Source of the DNA: Bacillota bacterium
Lineage (GTDB): Bacteria; Bacillota; Clostridia; Peptostreptococcales; Anaerovoracaceae
Direction of reading: 5' to 3'
NCBI GenBank assembly: GCA_029006195.1
Contig: JAQXGH010000048.1
Location: forward strand, 62,001 to 126,000
Length of the DNA stretch: 64,000 bases
Shown piece by piece: positions 1-8,866 of this stretch (position 1 is its first letter; the number at the start of each line of letters is the position of its first letter). The position numbers and the translations under genes were made by a program. Under the pieces are notes generated by a model. The model was given only the letters and a program-made list of their open reading frames with translations. It had not been told where the DNA came from and did no database searches.

Positions 1-1086
1 GAGTACATAAAACAGGCAATTGATAATCGCAAACTGTGCGGAGATGGTGAATTCACTAAGAAGTGCAATTCATGGATCGAAGAAAATACAGGTGTGACAA
101 GAGCACTGCTTACAACTTCATGCACACAGGCTTTGGAAATGGCAGCGATCCTTGCTGACATCAAACCAGGTGATGAAGTAATTCTTCCTTCATTCACGTT
201 TGTTTCAACAGCCAATGCATTCGTAATGCGTGGCGCAAAGCTCGTATTCGTCGATATAAGAGAAGATACTAAGAACATCGATGAAAAGCTCATCGAAAAC
301 GCAATTACAGAGAAAACTAAAGTTATCGCTCCTGTACACTATGCAGGCGTAGGATGCGAAATGGACACTATCCTTAAGATCGCTAAGGAAAATAACATCA
401 CCGTAGTTGAAGACGCAGCACAGGGCGTGATGGCATCATATAAGGGCAAGGCCCTGGGAAGCATGGGAGACTATGGCTGCTTCAGCTTCCACGAAACAAA
501 GAACTACAGCATGGGCGAAGGCGGAGCTATTCTGATCAATGATAAAATCAAAGCAGAAGAAGCTGAAATCATCAGAGAGAAGGGTACAGACAGAAGCAGA
601 TTCTTAAGAGGACAGGTAGACAAGTACTCATGGGTTTCAATGGGTTCATCATATCTGCCAAGCGATATGAACGCTGCATTCCTCCTGGCTCAGCTGGAAA
701 AAGCCGCAGAAATAAACGAAAACAGACTGACTAGCTGGAACGCTTATAAGCAAAGGCTGCAGCCTTTGGAAGACAAGGGCGTTCTGAGACTCCCTGTAAT
801 TCCAGAAGAATGCAAGCACAATGCTCATATGTTCTACCTGGTAACAGATGGAATCGAACAGAGAAGCCAGCTTATTAAGCATCTCAGAGCTAATGAAATC
901 GAAGCTGTATTCCACTATGTACCTCTGCATTCAGCAAAGGCTGGCCTCGAATTCGGCAGATTTAGTGGCGAAGATAAGAATACAACAAGAATCGCTGAGT
1001 CACTTGTTAGACTTCCTATGTACTATGGATTAAAGGAAGATGAAATCGACTACATATGTGAAAAAATAAACGCATTTTATAAATAA
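1..1086 (+). CDS. wecE: dTDP-4-amino-4,6-dideoxygalactose transaminase, 5' end outside the window
   Basis: PLP-dependent aminotransferase of the DegT/DnrJ/EryC1 family. It is expected to convert dTDP-4-keto-6-deoxy-D-glucose to dTDP-4-amino-4,6-dideoxy-D-galactose (Fuc4N) with glutamate in the cytosol. The frame is open from base 1 and the first codons already read like the WecE N-terminus (KLCGDGEFT), so the GTG at 94 is internal and only about 15 residues are missing. The whole protein follows E. coli WecE/RffA closely: PGDEVILPSFTFVSTANAF, VEDAAQGVM, and HETKN, whose Lys (codon 499-501) should bind PLP. The substrate makers RfbA (42460) and RfbB (35509) lie in this window. It starts an apparent operon with the ATP-grasp, GT2 and SMR-like genes. 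The family is certain; the exact sugar is inferred from similarity recalled to WecE. Confidence 0.93.
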   Translation, partial: EYIKQAIDNRKLCGDGEFTKKCNSWIEENTGVTRALLTTSCTQALEMAAILADIKPGDEVILPSFTFVSTANAFVMRGAKLVFVDIREDTKNIDEKLIENAITEKTKVIAPVHYAGVGCEMDTILKIAKENNITVVEDAAQGVMASYKGKALGSMGDYGCFSFHETKNYSMGEGGAILINDKIKAEEAEIIREKGTDRSRFLRGQVDKYSWVSMGSSYLPSDMNAAFLLAQLEKAAEINENRLTSWNAYKQRLQPLEDKGVLRLPVIPEECKHNAHMFYLVTDGIEQRSQLIKHLRANEIEAVFHYVPLHSAKAGLEFGRFSGEDKNTTRIAESLVRLPMYYGLKEDEIDYICEKINAFYK

Positions 1087-1113
1087 AATTTGTCAAAGGT
1101 TTAGGGGCAGACC

Positions 1114-2343
1114 ATGAAAAAAGTTATGATTTTAGGCGCAGGAATATATCAGGTGCCTATTATAAAGAAAGCGATGGAAATGGGATTCGAAACCATCGCA
1201 GTATCTCCAGATGGAAATTATCCAGGCCTTAAAATCGCGGACAAGGTATATAACATCGATGTTCGCGACGGAGAAGCTATCCTGAAAATCGCACGTGAAG
1301 AGGGCATTTGCGGCATTACAACCGACCAGACTGATATCGCTGTCAGAACAGTTGCTTACGTAGCTGAGAAGATGGGTATTCCAGGCATCGGTTTTGAATG
1401 CGCTAAGCTTTTCACGGACAAATACCTTATGCGTACAAAGACTACGCAGCTGGGACTTCCAACTATCCCGTTTAAGATGGTAGGAAGCTATGAAGAAGCA
1501 GAAAGCTTCTTTAAGGAAATTGGTGGAGACGTAATCATAAAGCCTGTGGATAACCAGGGAAGCAGAGGAATTTTTTTTATCAGCAGCATTGAAATGCTGA
1601 AGGATCATTTCGAAGAGTCAAAGGGATATTCGGCATCAGGCAACGTTATTATTGAAAAGCACATCAAAGGTCCGGAATTTGAAGTAGATTCTATCCTCGT
1701 TGATTACGAAGAGAAGACACTTATGTATGCCGATACTGACCTTTATGATATACCTGACGTTTTCGCATCGAGAACTAGGCTTTATCCATCAGTTGCTGAT
1801 GATAAGGTAGTAGAGAAGCTGTTAAAGCTTAACCATGATATTATCACAGGCTTTGGACTTAAGCAGGGCCTTACTCACAGCGAATACATTATGGACGAAG
1901 AAGACGGTGAAATTTACCTTATAGAAGCTGCAGCAAGAGGCGGCGGCTCATTCATCTCTTCTGACATAGCAAGACTTCAGACTGGCGTTGACACATCACA
2001 GTTCCTCATCGAACTGGCAACTGGAACGGCAAAGAGCATACCTGAGTTTGACAGCTGCCTCTGCCACTGCGGATACGTTACCTTCTATTTGCCTGAAGGC
2101 GTAGTAGAAGATGTGACAGGTATCGAAGAAGTTAAAGCTCTGCCATTTGTAAAGAAGCATCTGCTTGATGACATATACGTAGGCCTTGAAACTGAAAGCT
2201 TCAGCGACAAATCTGCTAGAAACGTTATAATTTCAGCAGCTGACTCTAGAGAAGGGCTGCTTGCAAACATCGAAAAAATCAAAGAACTTTTACAGATAAA
2301 AGTTAAAACAACGGAGGGAACTAAAGGACCAATATGGGAGTAG
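1114..2343 (+). CDS. ATP-grasp family ligase
   Basis: ATP-grasp enzyme of 409 residues, the fold that joins a carboxylate to an amine through an acyl-phosphate. A Rossmann-like N-terminus (MILGAGIYQVPIIKKA) resembles carbamoyl-phosphate synthase/PurK-type proteins. The ATP-grasp core follows, with VIIKPVDNQGSRGI near residue 147, EKHIKGPEFEVDS near 185, and LIEAAARGGGS as the metal-binding strand. The substrate cannot be read from sequence. Its place between the Fuc4N aminotransferase and the polyprenyl-phosphate GT2 suggests it may acylate the sugar amine with an amino acid or another acid (inference). It overlaps the next gene by 10 bases, which suggests translational coupling. A clear paralog lies at 6712-7914, also next to a GT2 gene. 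Confidence 0.85.
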   Translation: MKKVMILGAGIYQVPIIKKAMEMGFETIAVSPDGNYPGLKIADKVYNIDVRDGEAILKIAREEGICGITTDQTDIAVRTVAYVAEKMGIPGIGFECAKLFTDKYLMRTKTTQLGLPTIPFKMVGSYEEAESFFKEIGGDVIIKPVDNQGSRGIFFISSIEMLKDHFEESKGYSASGNVIIEKHIKGPEFEVDSILVDYEEKTLMYADTDLYDIPDVFASRTRLYPSVADDKVVEKLLKLNHDIITGFGLKQGLTHSEYIMDEEDGEIYLIEAAARGGGSFISSDIARLQTGVDTSQFLIELATGTAKSIPEFDSCLCHCGYVTFYLPEGVVEDVTGIEEVKALPFVKKHLLDDIYVGLETESFSDKSARNVIISAADSREGLLANIEKIKELLQIKVKTTEGTKGPIWE

Positions 2344-3296
2344 ATAATAAAATTATCTCAGTGGTTGTACCCTGCTATAAAGCAGAGCACCTTTTAAGAC
2401 CATTAACTGAGAGAATTACATCGACTATTAATGCGAGAGAGGGCTATGACTACGAAATAATCTATGTAAATGATAGTCCGTTTGACCAGGGAACAACTGA
2501 TATTATCGATCAGCTTTGCGCTGAAGATAAGAAAATAATTGGAGTACATCAGCTTAAGAACTTTGGTCAGGATATAGCTAGAATCACAGGTATGCATTAT
2601 GCGACAGGTGATGTTGTAATCAACATGGATGATGATGGTGAACATCCACCTGAAGAAATGTTTAAGCTCATCGAGAAAGTCGAAGAAGGATATGATGTGG
2701 TTTATGCAGAATTCGTTCAGAAAAAGCATCCATTCCTCAAGAGAATGACAAGCAGAATCAATGCTAAGGTAATGGATTTTCTGGATAACAAGATGAAGGG
2801 CGTTGATACAACAGCTTATGTTGCATACAGCAAAATCTGCGCACAGAAGATCACTGAATACAAGAGCCCGTTCCCTGTAATCAGTTCATATGTATATCAG
2901 ATAACTGATAAGATGGTGATGGTTCCTATCGTTCACAACGAACGTATCGCTGGCGAAACAGGATACACAACTCTTAAGAGAATTATGCTTGAACTGTCAG
3001 TAATGACTAGCTTCTCAATTAAGCCGCTGAGAGCTTCTGCTTTTATGGGAGTATTAATAGCTTTACTCGGATTTATTTGGGCAATCGTAACTATCATACG
3101 TCACTTCGTAGATCCAGAACTGACTATGGGATACGCATCAATGCTTTCTGTAATGCTTATCCTTGGCGGTCTTATTTTATGTATCCTGGGTCTGATAGGT
3201 GAATACCTGGGAAGAATCTATATGATTATCAATGATAAACCACAGTTTGTTGTAAGGAGAGTAGAGAACAGTGCAGGAACAGAAAAAGAAAAGTAG
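2334..3296 (+). CDS. GT2 polyprenyl-phosphate glycosyltransferase (ArnC/GtrB/DPM1-like)
   Basis: Family 2 glycosyltransferase of 320 residues. The catalytic domain starts with ISVVVPCYKAE and carries the nucleotide/metal motif NMDDDGEHPP near residue 100. Two C-terminal membrane helices (about residues 233-258 and 267-295) end in the GEYLGRIYMIINDKPQFVVRR tail region typical of ArnC, GtrB and dolichol-phosphate-mannose-synthase-like enzymes. Such enzymes move a sugar from a nucleotide donor to undecaprenyl phosphate on the inner membrane face. Because the gene follows wecE and an ATP-grasp gene and precedes two SMR-like genes, the sugar may be Fuc4N or its acylated form (inference). The ATG at 2334 lies inside the end of the ATP-grasp gene behind an ACGGAGGGA ribosome site. 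Confidence 0.88.
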   Translation: MGVDNKIISVVVPCYKAEHLLRPLTERITSTINAREGYDYEIIYVNDSPFDQGTTDIIDQLCAEDKKIIGVHQLKNFGQDIARITGMHYATGDVVINMDDDGEHPPEEMFKLIEKVEEGYDVVYAEFVQKKHPFLKRMTSRINAKVMDFLDNKMKGVDTTAYVAYSKICAQKITEYKSPFPVISSYVYQITDKMVMVPIVHNERIAGETGYTTLKRIMLELSVMTSFSIKPLRASAFMGVLIALLGFIWAIVTIIRHFVDPELTMGYASMLSVMLILGGLILCILGLIGEYLGRIYMIINDKPQFVVRRVENSAGTEKEK

Positions 3297-3657
3297 AGTA
3301 AAGTATTTTATTCTGATGCACTGCGTTCTTCTGTTTTTATCAATAAATGCAGTGTGTTCAAAACAGGCAGCACAGTATGAATGGCTTTCTTTTAAGTGGT
3401 GTTTCTTCTATGCACTGGTAATCTTTTGTCTGGGAGTATATGCCATCGCATGGCAGCTTATTCTAAAGGGGCTTCCTCTGACAGTAGCTTTCTCCAATAA
3501 GGCAGTAGCCATATTCTGGGGAATGTTCTGGGGTGCAGTGCTGTTCCACGAGAAAATAACGATTAAAATGATAATTGCAGCGGCGATAATCCTTACCGGC
3601 ATAATCATAATATCGACGGAAAAGGAGCCTGAAAGCGAGGTGGAGACACATGAATAG
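3271..3657 (+). CDS. Small EamA/SMR-like membrane protein, ArnE-like
   Basis: Protein of 128 residues with four predicted membrane helices, in the drug/metabolite transporter superfamily. The segment LPLTVAFSNKAVAIFWGMFWGAVLFHEKI is typical of a half-size EamA/SMR protein, with the conserved short E-K turn before the last helix (MIIAAAIILTGIIIIS). It starts at a GTG inside the end of the GT2 gene (26-base overlap) and overlaps the next SMR-like gene by 8 bases. The pair therefore resembles ArnE and ArnF, which together flip undecaprenyl-phosphate-aminoarabinose. Its role as half of a lipid-linked-sugar flippase is inferred from that arrangement. An ATG at 3316 is a less likely start because it would remove part of helix 1. 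Confidence 0.75.
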   Translation: MQEQKKKSRVKYFILMHCVLLFLSINAVCSKQAAQYEWLSFKWCFFYALVIFCLGVYAIAWQLILKGLPLTVAFSNKAVAIFWGMFWGAVLFHEKITIKMIIAAAIILTGIIIISTEKEPESEVETHE

Positions 3658-4000
3658 CAGCATGGTCATCTACTCAGGCATATTCATCGCAGGTGTAGTC
3701 ATCTCATCATTCGCACAGATCGCACTGAAGAAACAGGCAATGAAACATTATGATTCATTCCTCCAGCAGTACCTCAATTTCCCGGTAATTGCTGCGTATA
3801 CAGTTTTCTTCGGAGCTACACTTCTGTCAATCGTAGCATACAAGGTAATCCCACTTTCGCTGGGACCGGTACTTGAGTCGACTCAATATTTCTTTATAGC
3901 AGTTCTCAGCTATATCTTCCTTAAAGAGAAGATCAGCAAGAGAAAAATTCTGGGAATATGCCTTATCATATTTGGCATACTTCTCTACGCAATATGGTAA
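3650..4000 (+). CDS. Small SMR/EamA-like membrane protein, ArnF-like
   Basis: Protein of 116 residues with four membrane helices of SMR/EamA type: an N-terminal helix, then QIALKKQAMKHY, a long middle hairpin, and the characteristic LGPVLESTQYFFIAVLSYIFLKEKIS segment before the last helix. Its length and topology match ArnF-like subunits. It is translationally linked to the preceding half-transporter by an 8-base overlap, so a heterodimer is likely. It would act in the cytoplasmic membrane, most plausibly turning over an undecaprenyl-phosphate-linked sugar made by the upstream GT2. A multidrug-exporter role cannot be excluded by sequence, but the gene order argues against it. Confidence 0.77.
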   Translation: MNSSMVIYSGIFIAGVVISSFAQIALKKQAMKHYDSFLQQYLNFPVIAAYTVFFGATLLSIVAYKVIPLSLGPVLESTQYFFIAVLSYIFLKEKISKRKILGICLIIFGILLYAIW

Positions 4001-4017
4001 ATAAGAGAGGTTAATAA

Positions 4018-5340
4018 ATGGGCTTTATAAGAAAAGAATTCAAAAATGTAATGACACTGTATTATCTGCTGAAATTCGATAAGAAGGTTCCTGCAGACAA
4101 TGCTGCAAATAAAAGACGCCAGGACAAAAAGGTCCACAAGATGATGAAGAAGGCGTACGAAATCCCGTTCTATCGTAAGAGATTTGACGATAACGGACTC
4201 ACTCCAGACGATTTCCACTCTGCTGAAGACCTGAATAAGTTCCCGCTCTTAACAAGAACAGAGCTGAGAGAGTGGATGCAGGAAGTTATGGAAGCAAATC
4301 CAGAAAAGATGAAGAACTGGATTCCATACAGCACAAGTGGTTCATCAGGCGTACCTCTCAAGTTTGTAATTTCACAGAGAGAAGGCGCTGCATATAATGC
4401 TAACTGGATTAGAGTCCTCATGTTTGCTGGTCATAAGCCATTCACAGGTAAGATGCTGACATTCCTGACAACTCACTCAAAGGTTGACCCTAAGAAGGGT
4501 GACTCATGGATCCAGAAGCTGGGTATTTTAAGAAGAAAAATCGTTCCTGAACATCTCTATGTTGGCGAGGGAATGAGAGACCTCATTGAATTAGTAAATG
4601 ACTACAAGCCTGACGTTATCTGCTTCAGAAAGAACGTACTGGTTAGAATGGCTGTATATGCCAAGAAGCATAACATGAAGATTCATCAGCCTATCGCATA
4701 CACTCCAGTAAGCGAAATGGTAGATGAAATCACTAGAAAGCTTCTGTTTGAAACATTCGGACCTAATATGTTCGATGCTTATGGATGTAATGAAATCGGT
4801 AGCTGCGCAGTTAAACTGCCTGGCTCAGATTTGTTCTACATCTACAGCGATACACACGTACTGAACATCATCGATGATGAAGGTAATCTGGCAGAAGAAG
4901 GCAGACTCATAGGAACAACTCTCTATAAGTATGACTTCCCTATCATCAATTATATCATCGGAGATACAGCAACATCAGTTCATAAGGATGGACTCCGCTA
5001 TATTAAGAGCATCAAAGGCCGTACAAATGACCTGGTTCAGCATGCTAACGGAACAGAAACATCAGCTACTGAACTCATGAAGATACCTAACGGAATCACT
5101 GGTATCGCTCAGTTCAGATATATCCAGGAATCGATCGATGAAATCAGCATTCTTCTGGTTAAGGACCCTAACGTAAAGAACATTACAACAGAAGAAATCG
5201 AAAACTTCTTCTTAAAGAAGGTAGAAGATCTCTACGGATATCCAGAATACAAGCTCAACTTCCAGTGGCTTGATGAAATTCCACCTGATGAAAACGGCAA
5301 GATGAGATGCTTCATTTGCAAAGTCCCTAAGCAGGCTTAA
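4018..5340 (+). CDS. Phenylacetate-CoA ligase-like / CapK family adenylate-forming protein
   Basis: Protein of 440 residues from the PaaK/CapK branch of adenylate-forming enzymes, often found in capsule and polysaccharide clusters. The ATP P-loop reads YSTSGSSGVPLKF near residue 107. The acceptor region FDAYGCNEIGS near residue 255 corresponds to the conserved YG.TE block, and the end (RTNDLVQHANGTETSATEL onward) to the C-terminal lid. Such proteins activate a carboxylic acid as an acyl-adenylate; the acid and acceptor are unknown here. Lying 18 bases after the SMR pair in the same operon, it may activate an acid that decorates the amino sugar (inference). No signal peptide or membrane helix is seen. 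Confidence 0.8.
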   Translation: MGFIRKEFKNVMTLYYLLKFDKKVPADNAANKRRQDKKVHKMMKKAYEIPFYRKRFDDNGLTPDDFHSAEDLNKFPLLTRTELREWMQEVMEANPEKMKNWIPYSTSGSSGVPLKFVISQREGAAYNANWIRVLMFAGHKPFTGKMLTFLTTHSKVDPKKGDSWIQKLGILRRKIVPEHLYVGEGMRDLIELVNDYKPDVICFRKNVLVRMAVYAKKHNMKIHQPIAYTPVSEMVDEITRKLLFETFGPNMFDAYGCNEIGSCAVKLPGSDLFYIYSDTHVLNIIDDEGNLAEEGRLIGTTLYKYDFPIINYIIGDTATSVHKDGLRYIKSIKGRTNDLVQHANGTETSATELMKIPNGITGIAQFRYIQESIDEISILLVKDPNVKNITTEEIENFFLKKVEDLYGYPEYKLNFQWLDEIPPDENGKMRCFICKVPKQA

Positions 5341-5364
5341 TTAAAGCAAGTAAGGAAAAAAACA

Positions 5365-6612
5365 ATGAGATATAAACGTTTAATATCAGCAATAATAATT
5401 GCGACTCTGTTTGTATGTACATTTGGAACAAACTTATCCTATGGAAAAACTGTCAAAGCAACAGAAGTAACAAAGCATGTTGTGAACGGAACTACACTTT
5501 CTGTTAGATGGAAGTCGGTAAGTGACGTAGACGGATATCAGATACAGTATGCAAATAACAGGTTCTTTAACAAAGCCGAAAGCGTAACTGTTAATGATGG
5601 CGAAAAGACTTCAAAAGAAATAAAGAAGGTTTCAATCAAATCTCCTTACGTTAGAATAAGAGCTTACACTGAAGATGAAGATGGAAACAAAACCTATTCA
5701 CAGTGGGCGCATTCATCTAACTGCAGGATGAATAAGAAAGCAAGCCTGACTTCAATAAAGAAGACCTCAAGCAAGAATTCCAAGAAGCTGGAGCTCAGAA
5801 AGCTGTCTGGCCAGAAGATGGAAAATTTCGACACAATGCAGGGCGGCGTTGCTTATGGCAATACAGGCTGGTACATAATGTATGACAGAAACAAGTCTAA
5901 ATGCAAAATCGCCAAAATCAACCTGAAGACGAAGAAGCTCATTAAGGTATCACCTGAGCTCAATATCTCTCACGGAAACGATATAGCGTACAATTCAAAT
6001 AGAAAGCAGCTGGTAGTTGCTCACGGAGCACCAAACTACAAGCTGGTATCATTTGTTGATCCGGATTCACTTGTGATTCAGAAGACAGTAACGCTGACAC
6101 TTCCAAAGGGAACTCCAGGTGCATCCAACTCAAATTGCAGTAACTTCTCCGGCATTACAGCTATAGCGTACAACACAAACCATAAAATGTACGTGGCAAG
6201 ACTCAAATCACAGGGTCATATAGTGCAGTATGATGAAAACCTCAATGCTGTTAAATATGTAAGATTGGATAAAAAAGATAATTATCTCTTCCAGTGCATG
6301 GACTCATACAGCGAATATATGCTGGTAGGGCAGAGCCCGGGAAATGGCGGCAAAGAAAACATCATTTCTGTCTATAATTGGGACGGCAAATACATGAGCA
6401 GGGTAAGCCTGGGCAGCACATATGAACTTGAAAACGTATATCACAAAAACGGAAACTTCTATGCAGGTTTCTATAGATCCTACTATAAGACCGTTTATGT
6501 GGATGGATTCACGATCAAAGTTACGTATGGTAAGAAGAATAAGGTTAAAACGAAACTTAAAAAAACGAAGCTGCTGCGCGATAATTACATATACAAGATA
6601 ACGAATCTTTAG
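5365..6612 (+). CDS. Secreted protein with FN3-like domain and propeller-like repeats
   Basis: A 415-residue exported protein. Residues 1-28 form a signal peptide (RLISAIIIATLFVCTFGTNL, cleavage near SYG-K). Residues 35-125 resemble a fibronectin type III domain (TTLSVRWKSVSDVDGYQIQY). The remainder contains repeated units of the kind GGVAYGNTGWYIMYD, NDIAYNSNRKQLVVAHG and GITAIAYNTNHKMYVAR, which look like blades of a beta-propeller. No catalytic residues are recognised and no LPxTG or binding repeat is seen. It closes the first operon and is followed by a strong terminator. The secreted protein at 37430-39061 has the same layout, so the two are probably paralogs. Function is unknown; polymer binding or surface assembly is a guess. 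Confidence 0.7.
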   Translation: MRYKRLISAIIIATLFVCTFGTNLSYGKTVKATEVTKHVVNGTTLSVRWKSVSDVDGYQIQYANNRFFNKAESVTVNDGEKTSKEIKKVSIKSPYVRIRAYTEDEDGNKTYSQWAHSSNCRMNKKASLTSIKKTSSKNSKKLELRKLSGQKMENFDTMQGGVAYGNTGWYIMYDRNKSKCKIAKINLKTKKLIKVSPELNISHGNDIAYNSNRKQLVVAHGAPNYKLVSFVDPDSLVIQKTVTLTLPKGTPGASNSNCSNFSGITAIAYNTNHKMYVARLKSQGHIVQYDENLNAVKYVRLDKKDNYLFQCMDSYSEYMLVGQSPGNGGKENIISVYNWDGKYMSRVSLGSTYELENVYHKNGNFYAGFYRSYYKTVYVDGFTIKVTYGKKNKVKTKLKKTKLLRDNYIYKITNL

Positions 6613-6623
6613 GATGAATTTAA

Positions 6624-6663
6624 GAGCGTTGTATCAAATGATGATGCAACGCTCCTTTTATTT
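6624..6663 (+). terminator. Rho-independent terminator after the wecE operon
   Basis: The 13-base arms 6624-6636 and 6642-6654 pair with one G-U wobble around a five-base loop and are followed by CTTTTATTTT. It ends the plus-strand operon before the convergent ATP-grasp gene. Confidence 0.88.
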
Positions 6664-6711
6664 TATATTTAACCTTTGCAGGGTGTGGTGTCTTCTTGTC
6701 ACATCCTAGCT

Positions 6712-7914
6712 TTATTCGACAATGATCTCAATCTGTTCAAGCGCCTTATTAAGACTATCAACAGCATCATCCAGAGTCTTACCTTCAGTAATTACATGTC
6801 CGATTCTATGAGGTCCAACCTTAAACTTATGGACTTCTTCTCCAATTGCATGGTCGAACTGTACTTCAACGACGCCTTCGATGCCTTCAGTACTGTCTGT
6901 CTGTGACTTGATCTTGCCGTCCTTATCGCTCATGAGAAGCATACTTGCGTTTGGAACGCCGATGCAGTCTTCAGGAGCTGATCCGTCACCAGCTGAGAAA
7001 TCTACTTCTTCGCCGAGTGCAGTTAAGAGGATCTTTTCGTAGTAGTTGTATCCGTAGTAGATAGATACCAGTTCAGCCAGGCATGTTGCGCCTGAACGTC
7101 CGCCGATTTCCAGAACATAGCACTTGCCGTCCTTCATGATGAAGTCAGCGTTGATAGCGCAGTTGTTAAGGCCCATAGCGTCGATTGCGCGCTTTAACTG
7201 AACTCTTGTGTCCTCAACTACTTCTGGTGCCAGATCATATGGTGCGAAGTGGCCGATAGGAACGCCTGTGTCGCCTTTGAACACGTAATCTCCATGTGGG
7301 AGGATGAACTTTATCTCTCCGTCCTTTACGAAGGCCTGAGCGCCGTATTCTTCGCCTTCAACGTATTCTTCAACGATGAAGTAATCTGATCTTGTATTTT
7401 CGAGAACATAATTTCTGGCTCTTTCGAAATCATCTGTTGATGATACCTTAGTGATGCCTCTGCTTCCTGATGAGTCAACTGACTTGAACATTACAGGAAG
7501 TTCAAGATCTGCGATGATCTTAGTGTAATCCTCATCATCAAATGAAATTTTACGGAACTTAGCTGTTCTAACACCGTATTCTTCATACTTTGACTTCATG
7601 AGAAGTTTGTCTGTTGCAATCTGTGCTGCTTCAAATGATAAACCTGTAAGGCCTAAAGTATCGCATACACGACCTATTGTAATAACTGCAACGTCTGTTC
7701 CTGTGGTGATGATGCCATCGATGTTTTCACGTCTGGCGATACTAAGGATCTTGCCGTAGTCAGTTGTATTTTCGTAATATATTTTATCAGCGAGCTCAAA
7801 GCCGGGATAGTTTCCAGGAATGCTGGCTACGATAGTGTAGAGCCCCATCTTTTTAGCCGTATTAATAAGGGGAACCTGATAGATGCCTGCTCCCAGTATT
7901 AATATTTTTTTCAT
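6712..7914 (-). CDS. ATP-grasp family ligase, paralog of 1114-2343
   Basis: ATP-grasp protein of 400 residues, clearly related to the one at 1114-2343. Both start MKK-LILGAGIYQVP and share the GNYPG, DK-LM and GSRGI blocks. Core motifs are MFKSVDSSGSRGI near residue 147, EEYVEGEEYGAQAF near 184, and CYVLEIGGRSGA near 280, which gives the metal-binding Glu. It probably joins an amino group to a carboxylate during surface-sugar synthesis; the substrate is unknown. It is the last gene of the minus-strand operon that begins at 12421, and its ATG overlaps the stop of the GT2 gene by one base (TAATG), so translation is probably coupled. Confidence 0.84.
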   Translation of the reverse strand: MKKILILGAGIYQVPLINTAKKMGLYTIVASIPGNYPGFELADKIYYENTTDYGKILSIARRENIDGIITTGTDVAVITIGRVCDTLGLTGLSFEAAQIATDKLLMKSKYEEYGVRTAKFRKISFDDEDYTKIIADLELPVMFKSVDSSGSRGITKVSSTDDFERARNYVLENTRSDYFIVEEYVEGEEYGAQAFVKDGEIKFILPHGDYVFKGDTGVPIGHFAPYDLAPEVVEDTRVQLKRAIDAMGLNNCAINADFIMKDGKCYVLEIGGRSGATCLAELVSIYYGYNYYEKILLTALGEEVDFSAGDGSAPEDCIGVPNASMLLMSDKDGKIKSQTDSTEGIEGVVEVQFDHAIGEEVHKFKVGPHRIGHVITEGKTLDDAVDSLNKALEQIEIIVE

Positions 7915-8852
7915 TAGGAGTCACCTTTCCTTTCATAAATATTGCGGACAACGAATTGAGGGTTGTTGGTCATTCCCAGATACATTCGTCCGAGATATTC
8001 ACCGATGAGACCCAGGAACAGCATAATCAGTCCTGAGAAGAAGCAAATTGCAACCATCATGGAATACCAACCAACGGCACTTGTAGGTGCCAAGAGCTTT
8101 TTGAGTACAACTGCGACTGCTCCCAGAAGACTAAGAAATGATAAAAACAGTCCCAGATTTCTAGCAACTCTAAGTGGAACGATAGAAAATCCCATAACGT
8201 TCGACCAAAGTCCTAAAAGCTTCTTAAATGTATAGCCTGATTGGCCTTCCATTCTGCTATAGTGCTTGATAGGAACACTAGCTATGTTACGAGTAGTTCT
8301 GAGGAAGATGCCCTGAAGATGAGTGTAATGACTCTTATACTGGATAGCATAATCCCTAACGAACTTTCTGATGATCCAGAAACTTGATGTCTTAAGATCC
8401 TTTGGTTTGCCGATTAAGACTCTGAATGCCATGTAGTTCATCCAGCTGCCGAAATTTCTGAAAGCACTGTGTTTTTTGTCCTGATAGTAACCGTAAACGA
8501 TGTCATATCCTTTCTCGAATTCCTCAAACATAACAGGAAGCTGAGAAGGGTGAGTCTGTCCATCGTCATCCATTGCGATGAGCACATCTCCTTTAGCATA
8601 ATTAAGTCCAGCCATTACTGCGTTATGCTGACCTGCGTTTTGTGCCAGTTCAACAACAGTAACGAAATCGTAATCATCAGCTACAGCTCTGAGTTCGCGG
8701 ATAGTCTCGCCACCATCAGGTGAGAAGTCATCCACTAATACAAACTCATAGGGGACTCTGTTCATCTTGTCAAATTCCTTGCTTGTCATCTCGACAACGC
8801 TTCTGATTGTCTTAGCTGATTTATAACATGGAATTATAATTGAATAAAGCAT
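7914..8852 (-). CDS. GT2 polyprenyl-phosphate glycosyltransferase
   Basis: Family 2 glycosyltransferase of 312 residues with the same design as 2334-3296: YSIIIPCYKSAKTI at the start, AMDDDGQTHPSQLP as the metal motif near residue 93, and two C-terminal membrane helices followed by LGLIGEYLGRMYLGMTNNPQFVVRN. It should transfer a sugar to undecaprenyl phosphate or a similar lipid at the inner membrane face. It sits between the TagH-like ATPase gene and the ATP-grasp gene. With the first operon this makes two GT2/ATP-grasp pairs in one locus. The donor sugar is not determinable from sequence. Confidence 0.88.
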   Translation of the reverse strand: MLYSIIIPCYKSAKTIRSVVEMTSKEFDKMNRVPYEFVLVDDFSPDGGETIRELRAVADDYDFVTVVELAQNAGQHNAVMAGLNYAKGDVLIAMDDDGQTHPSQLPVMFEEFEKGYDIVYGYYQDKKHSAFRNFGSWMNYMAFRVLIGKPKDLKTSSFWIIRKFVRDYAIQYKSHYTHLQGIFLRTTRNIASVPIKHYSRMEGQSGYTFKKLLGLWSNVMGFSIVPLRVARNLGLFLSFLSLLGAVAVVLKKLLAPTSAVGWYSMMVAICFFSGLIMLFLGLIGEYLGRMYLGMTNNPQFVVRNIYERKGDS

Positions 8853-8866
8853 ATGTTAAATTACCT

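Noticed and set aside
94-1086. GTG at 94 as the start of the aminotransferase gene
   Set aside because: The frame is open to base 1 and the upstream residues already match the conserved WecE N-terminus, so the gene is cut by the window edge.
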